16,577 nucleotides of DNA, from assembly GCA_934190685.1 (NCBI GenBank), contig CAKPTK010000043.1, positions 1 through 16,577 on the forward strand, written 5' to 3'. The DNA is from an uncultured Prevotella sp. (GTDB taxonomy: Bacteria; Bacteroidota; Bacteroidia; Bacteroidales; Bacteroidaceae). The position numbers and the translations under genes are program-made. Positions 14,904-16,577 of this stretch are shown in pieces; position 1 is the first letter of the stretch, and each line of letters starts with the position of its first letter. Below the pieces are notes generated by a model that was not told where the DNA came from, made no database searches, and saw only the letters and a list, made by a program, of their open reading frames with translations.

Positions 14904-15557
14904 ATGGATATTACGCACTATATCAACCATCCCGAGCAGCTCGACAAGGAGACCCTCTACGATCTCCGCAACTTGCTCGCACTCTATCCCTACCATCAAC
15001 CGGCACGCCTGCTGATGCTGAAGAACCTCTACCTGCTCCACGACCCGTCGTTTGACGAGGAACTGCGGCGGGCAGCCATCTACATCACCGACCGCAAGAC
15101 CATCTTCGACATCGTCGAGGCCGCCCACTATCAGCTCAAGCACAAGGAAGAGCCGACGACTACCGCCAATGCCGAAGGCGGAGACCGCACCATCGCCCTG
15201 ATTGACACCTTCCTCGACTCCCTGCCCGAAGACCACGAGGAAAAGCCAAAGTCCACAGGAGAACGCAAGCCCACTGCCGCCGACGCCGCCGTCGACTATG
15301 TCAGCTACCTGCTTGCCACAGAGAGCAGCGAGCCCGACCCGAAAGAAGAACAGCCCAAGATGAAGGGCCAAAACCTCATCGACGACTTCATCAACAAAGA
15401 GGGCGGAAAGATGGAACTCAAGGAAAATCCAGAATTCACCCCCGTCATCGAAACGCCCAAGTCAAACACGGAAACCGAGGGCGACGAAGGTTACTTTACG
15501 GAAACTTTGGCCCGAATATACATAAACAAGGTAGATATTCCAAGGCATTGGAAATAA
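14904..15557 (+). CDS. TPR-like protein, 3' end displaced by a one-base frameshift
   Basis: The visible frame gives 217 residues: an N-terminal helical domain (LDKETLYDLRNLLALYPYH, ARLLMLKNLYLLHDPSFDEE), a charged disordered middle, then GYFTETLARIYIN. It stops at TAA 15555-15557 after an unrelated IPRHWK. The natural continuation lies in another frame from 15527 (see the separate entry). The family in Bacteroidales ends with a TPR-type helix pair that I recognise there. One base appears to be missing after 15524 (ATAAACAAGG, where ATAAAACAAGG would restore frame). The gene starts 4 bases after lptE and was probably co-transcribed with it. The function is unknown; a cytoplasmic scaffold is possible. 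A sequencing error cannot be excluded. Confidence 0.75.
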   Translation: MDITHYINHPEQLDKETLYDLRNLLALYPYHQPARLLMLKNLYLLHDPSFDEELRRAAIYITDRKTIFDIVEAAHYQLKHKEEPTTTANAEGGDRTIALIDTFLDSLPEDHEEKPKSTGERKPTAADAAVDYVSYLLATESSEPDPKEEQPKMKGQNLIDDFINKEGGKMELKENPEFTPVIETPKSNTETEGDEGYFTETLARIYINKVDIPRHWK

Positions 15558-15661
15558 TTAAGAAATTAAATTTGAATTATCCAAAAAAAAGTGCTTACTT
15601 TGCAGACCAAATACGTTTCCTCGAGAAATTGATAATAAACAATAAATATAAAAATAATTAA
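15527..15661 (+). other. Out-of-frame C-terminal tail of the TPR-like gene
   Basis: In the frame starting CAA at 15527 the sequence reads on without a stop to TAA 15659-15661 and gives RYSKALEIIKKLN, then YFADQIRFLEKLI. This is a typical end for the Bacteroidales TPR protein encoded before secG. The frame reaches to 5 bases before the secG ATG, which also argues that this was the original gene end. Confidence 0.75.
15571..15602 (+). promoter_or_regulatory. secG promoter inside the tail of the preceding gene
   Basis: TTTG (15571-15574), 20 bases, then TTACTTTG (15595-15602). The -7 box is made of the Ala-Tyr-Phe-Ala codons of the conserved tail of the TPR-like gene. Transcription would start near 15609, giving an AT-rich leader of about 58 bases ahead of secG. 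Confidence 0.55.
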
Positions 15662-15666
15662 AAACA

Positions 15667-16068
15667 ATGGGATTTTACACATTATTCGTACTCCTGATTG
15701 TCTTGGCTGCACTGCTGATGATCTTCATCGTGCTCATCCAGGAATCAAAGGGAGGTGGACTTGCATCCAACTTTTCATCTTCTAACCAGATTATGGGTGT
15801 CCGCAAGACCACAGACTTAGTAGAGAAAGCCACATGGGGTCTTGCCGCAGCTATGGTTGTGTTCAGCGTAGTGTGCGCATATGTAGCACCGACAGCTACC
15901 ACCGACCAGAGCGTGATCGAGAGAACTGACGGCAACAACGGAGCCACCAACGCCAACAACGTACAGGGATTCGGCGCAAGCCAGAAAGCCGCTCCTAAGG
16001 CTGGACAGCAGGCTGCTCCCGCTGCCAAGCAGGAAGCACCCAAGGCTCCCGCCACACCTGCCAACTAA
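15667..16068 (+). CDS. secG: SecG, protein-export translocase subunit
   Basis: SecG assists SecA-driven translocation at the SecYEG channel in the inner membrane. The 133-residue protein has two membrane segments (about 3-24 and 56-74) joined by the conserved IQESKGGGLASNF loop. After the second segment comes a tail of about 55 residues rich in Ala, Lys, Gln and Pro (QKAAPKAGQQAAPAAKQEAP), longer than in E. coli SecG and probably disordered. The start follows an AT-rich leader and an embedded promoter. A strong terminator lies 29 bases after the stop, so secG ends the cluster. Confidence 0.95.
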   Translation: MGFYTLFVLLIVLAALLMIFIVLIQESKGGGLASNFSSSNQIMGVRKTTDLVEKATWGLAAAMVVFSVVCAYVAPTATTDQSVIERTDGNNGATNANNVQGFGASQKAAPKAGQQAAPAAKQEAPKAPATPAN

Positions 16069-16096
16069 CCAGGAGGTCAAGCGTTAAAGTTATCAA

Positions 16097-16143
16097 GGGG
16101 TTGCATCCGTGTTCCCGACCGGACAGGATGCAGCCCCTTTTCT
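16097..16143 (+). terminator. Rho-independent terminator after secG
   Basis: GGGGTTGCATCC (16097-16108) pairs over 12 positions with GGATGCAGCCCC (16126-16137), with one T-G wobble, followed at once by TTTTCTT. It is the end of the rlmN-to-secG cluster. Confidence 0.9.
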
Positions 16144-16288
16144 TGTATCCTGCAGTCCACACAAACCGCATCAAAAAAATTCTGATTTTGTCCTATCCGC
16201 CCCAAGAACCGTCAACAGTTCCTCACATCCCCCACACATTTTATCATCCGAACAGGCATTCCACACACAGTGGCTTGGATGACAAGGG

Positions 16289-16334
16289 TATAAAAAACAA
16301 GAATTCCAAATGACATCAACGTCATCTGGAATCC
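16289..16334 (-). terminator. Rho-independent terminator of a minus-strand small RNA
   Basis: Read on the minus strand, GGATTCCAGATGAC pairs with GTCATTTGGAATTC over 14 positions (two G-U pairs, no mismatch) around a 6-base loop. It is followed by TTGTTTTTTATA. The plus strand lacks such a U-run and has A-C mismatches, so the direction is minus. No protein gene lies upstream of it in the window. Confidence 0.85.
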
Positions 16335-16508
16335 TTATTTGTAAGTTTTTGTTTCCTAATTCAAATCGTTACCTGAATTTACTTACAATCTTCATACCTA
16401 AACTAAAACCTGAAATCCTAAACAAAATCAATCTTTACCTAAAACCAATAACCAAACTAACAATCTTTATTTACCTAAACTAAAACCAAAACTTGTCTTT
16501 TTCTTTTG
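16301..16508 (-). ncRNA. Candidate small RNA, about 208 nt, almost free of cytosine
   Basis: A Bacteroidota promoter at 16545-16515 and a strong terminator at 16334-16301 frame about 200 bases on the minus strand with no protein gene. The expected transcript is extremely poor in C: only seven in the 174 bases before the terminator, and none over the 82 bases matching 16413-16494. It contains repeats of a GGTTTTAGTTTAGGTA type. Such an RNA can hardly fold by itself outside the terminator, which does not fit 6S RNA, tmRNA or a riboswitch. A single-stranded binding platform for protein or for C-rich targets is more likely. The type of RNA is not recognised; the boundaries rest on promoter and terminator only. 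Confidence 0.6.
16381..16487 (-). repeat. Imperfect repeats in the small RNA candidate
   Basis: Read on the minus strand, three units start with GGTTTTAG and end with AAGATTG: 16487-16456 (GGTTTTAGTTTAGGTA, then AATAAAGATTGTTAGT), 16446-16429 (shorter, lacking TTTAG) and 16410-16381 (GGTTTTAGTTTAGGTA, then TGAAGATTGTAAGT). A weaker fourth AGGTAACGATTTG follows. Spacing is about 35-45 bases. Confidence 0.75.
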
Positions 16509-16514
16509 ACATTG

Positions 16515-16545
16515 CAAAGGTACATCTATTTGCCATTCAAGTCAA
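16515..16545 (-). promoter_or_regulatory. Promoter of the small RNA candidate
   Basis: On the minus strand TTGA (16545-16542), exactly 19 bases, then TACCTTTG (16522-16515), an exact TAnnTTTG and identical to the -7 box of rlmN. Transcription should start near 16508. Confidence 0.65.
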
Positions 16546-16577
16546 TAGTTTTCACCCTATTTCCTCTAAAAAAGCCC

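Noticed and set aside
16480..16512. A 10-codon mini-gene (Met-Ser-Lys-Glu-Lys-Asp-Lys-Phe-Trp-Phe) at the start of the small RNA
   Set aside because: Its ATG lies only 3 bases after the -7 box and so before the expected transcription start.

Overview
The window looks like chromosomal DNA of a Bacteroidota bacterium, most likely a Prevotella-like member of the Bacteroidales. The reasons are repeated Bacteroidota-type promoters (a -33 TTTG-like box, 19-20 bases, then a -7 box close to TAnnTTTG), Bacteroidales-restricted families (DUF4837 lipoprotein, Bacteroidota LptE, DUF3990/DUF3791), and the gene order rlmN - DUF4837 - pdxA - sigma-54 activator - lptE - TPR-like gene - secG. No tRNA, rRNA, CRISPR array or insertion sequence was found.

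Left part (1 to about 7.7 kb) is accessory DNA. A tightly packed plus-strand operon starts outside the window. It holds the 3' end of a probable PAPS-reductase-like gene, a PLD-nuclease/SF2 helicase fusion (740 aa), a 76-aa protein, an SMC/DndD-like ATPase with a zinc-hook CxxC (721 aa), a 186-aa protein of unknown family, and possibly a 131-aa membrane-anchored protein. The layout is that expected of a phosphorothioation-linked (Dnd/Ssp-type) defence system, seen here mainly from its effector side. Converging on it from the minus strand are a DUF3990-DUF3791 pair, which is a toxin-antitoxin-like ADP-ribosyltransferase-fold module, and a decayed pRiA4b ORF-3-like gene with two frameshifts and a nonsense codon.

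Middle part (about 7.9 to 9.9 kb) has a histidine phosphatase with a clear promoter. Convergent to it is a secreted low-complexity Gly/Asn/Arg/Ser-rich protein, whose promoter abuts a perfect 10-bp inverted repeat.

Right part (9.88 to 16.1 kb) is a core-type plus-strand gene cluster with visibly more GC-rich codons. It carries RlmN (23S rRNA/tRNA m2A methylation), a DUF4837 lipoprotein, a PdxA homologue that has lost almost all known metal- and substrate-binding residues, a receiver-less sigma-54 activator, LptE (LPS export), a TPR-like protein whose end is displaced by a one-base frameshift, and SecG (protein export) with its own embedded promoter. A strong terminator closes the cluster. At the far right, a minus-strand promoter and a textbook terminator frame about 200 nt without a gene. 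That transcript would be almost cytosine-free and carries imperfect repeats, so it is a candidate small RNA.

The most notable items are the PdxA-like pseudoenzyme, the C-depleted small RNA candidate, the Ssp/Dnd-like operon with a translationally coupled 76-aa partner, and the frameshift before secG.
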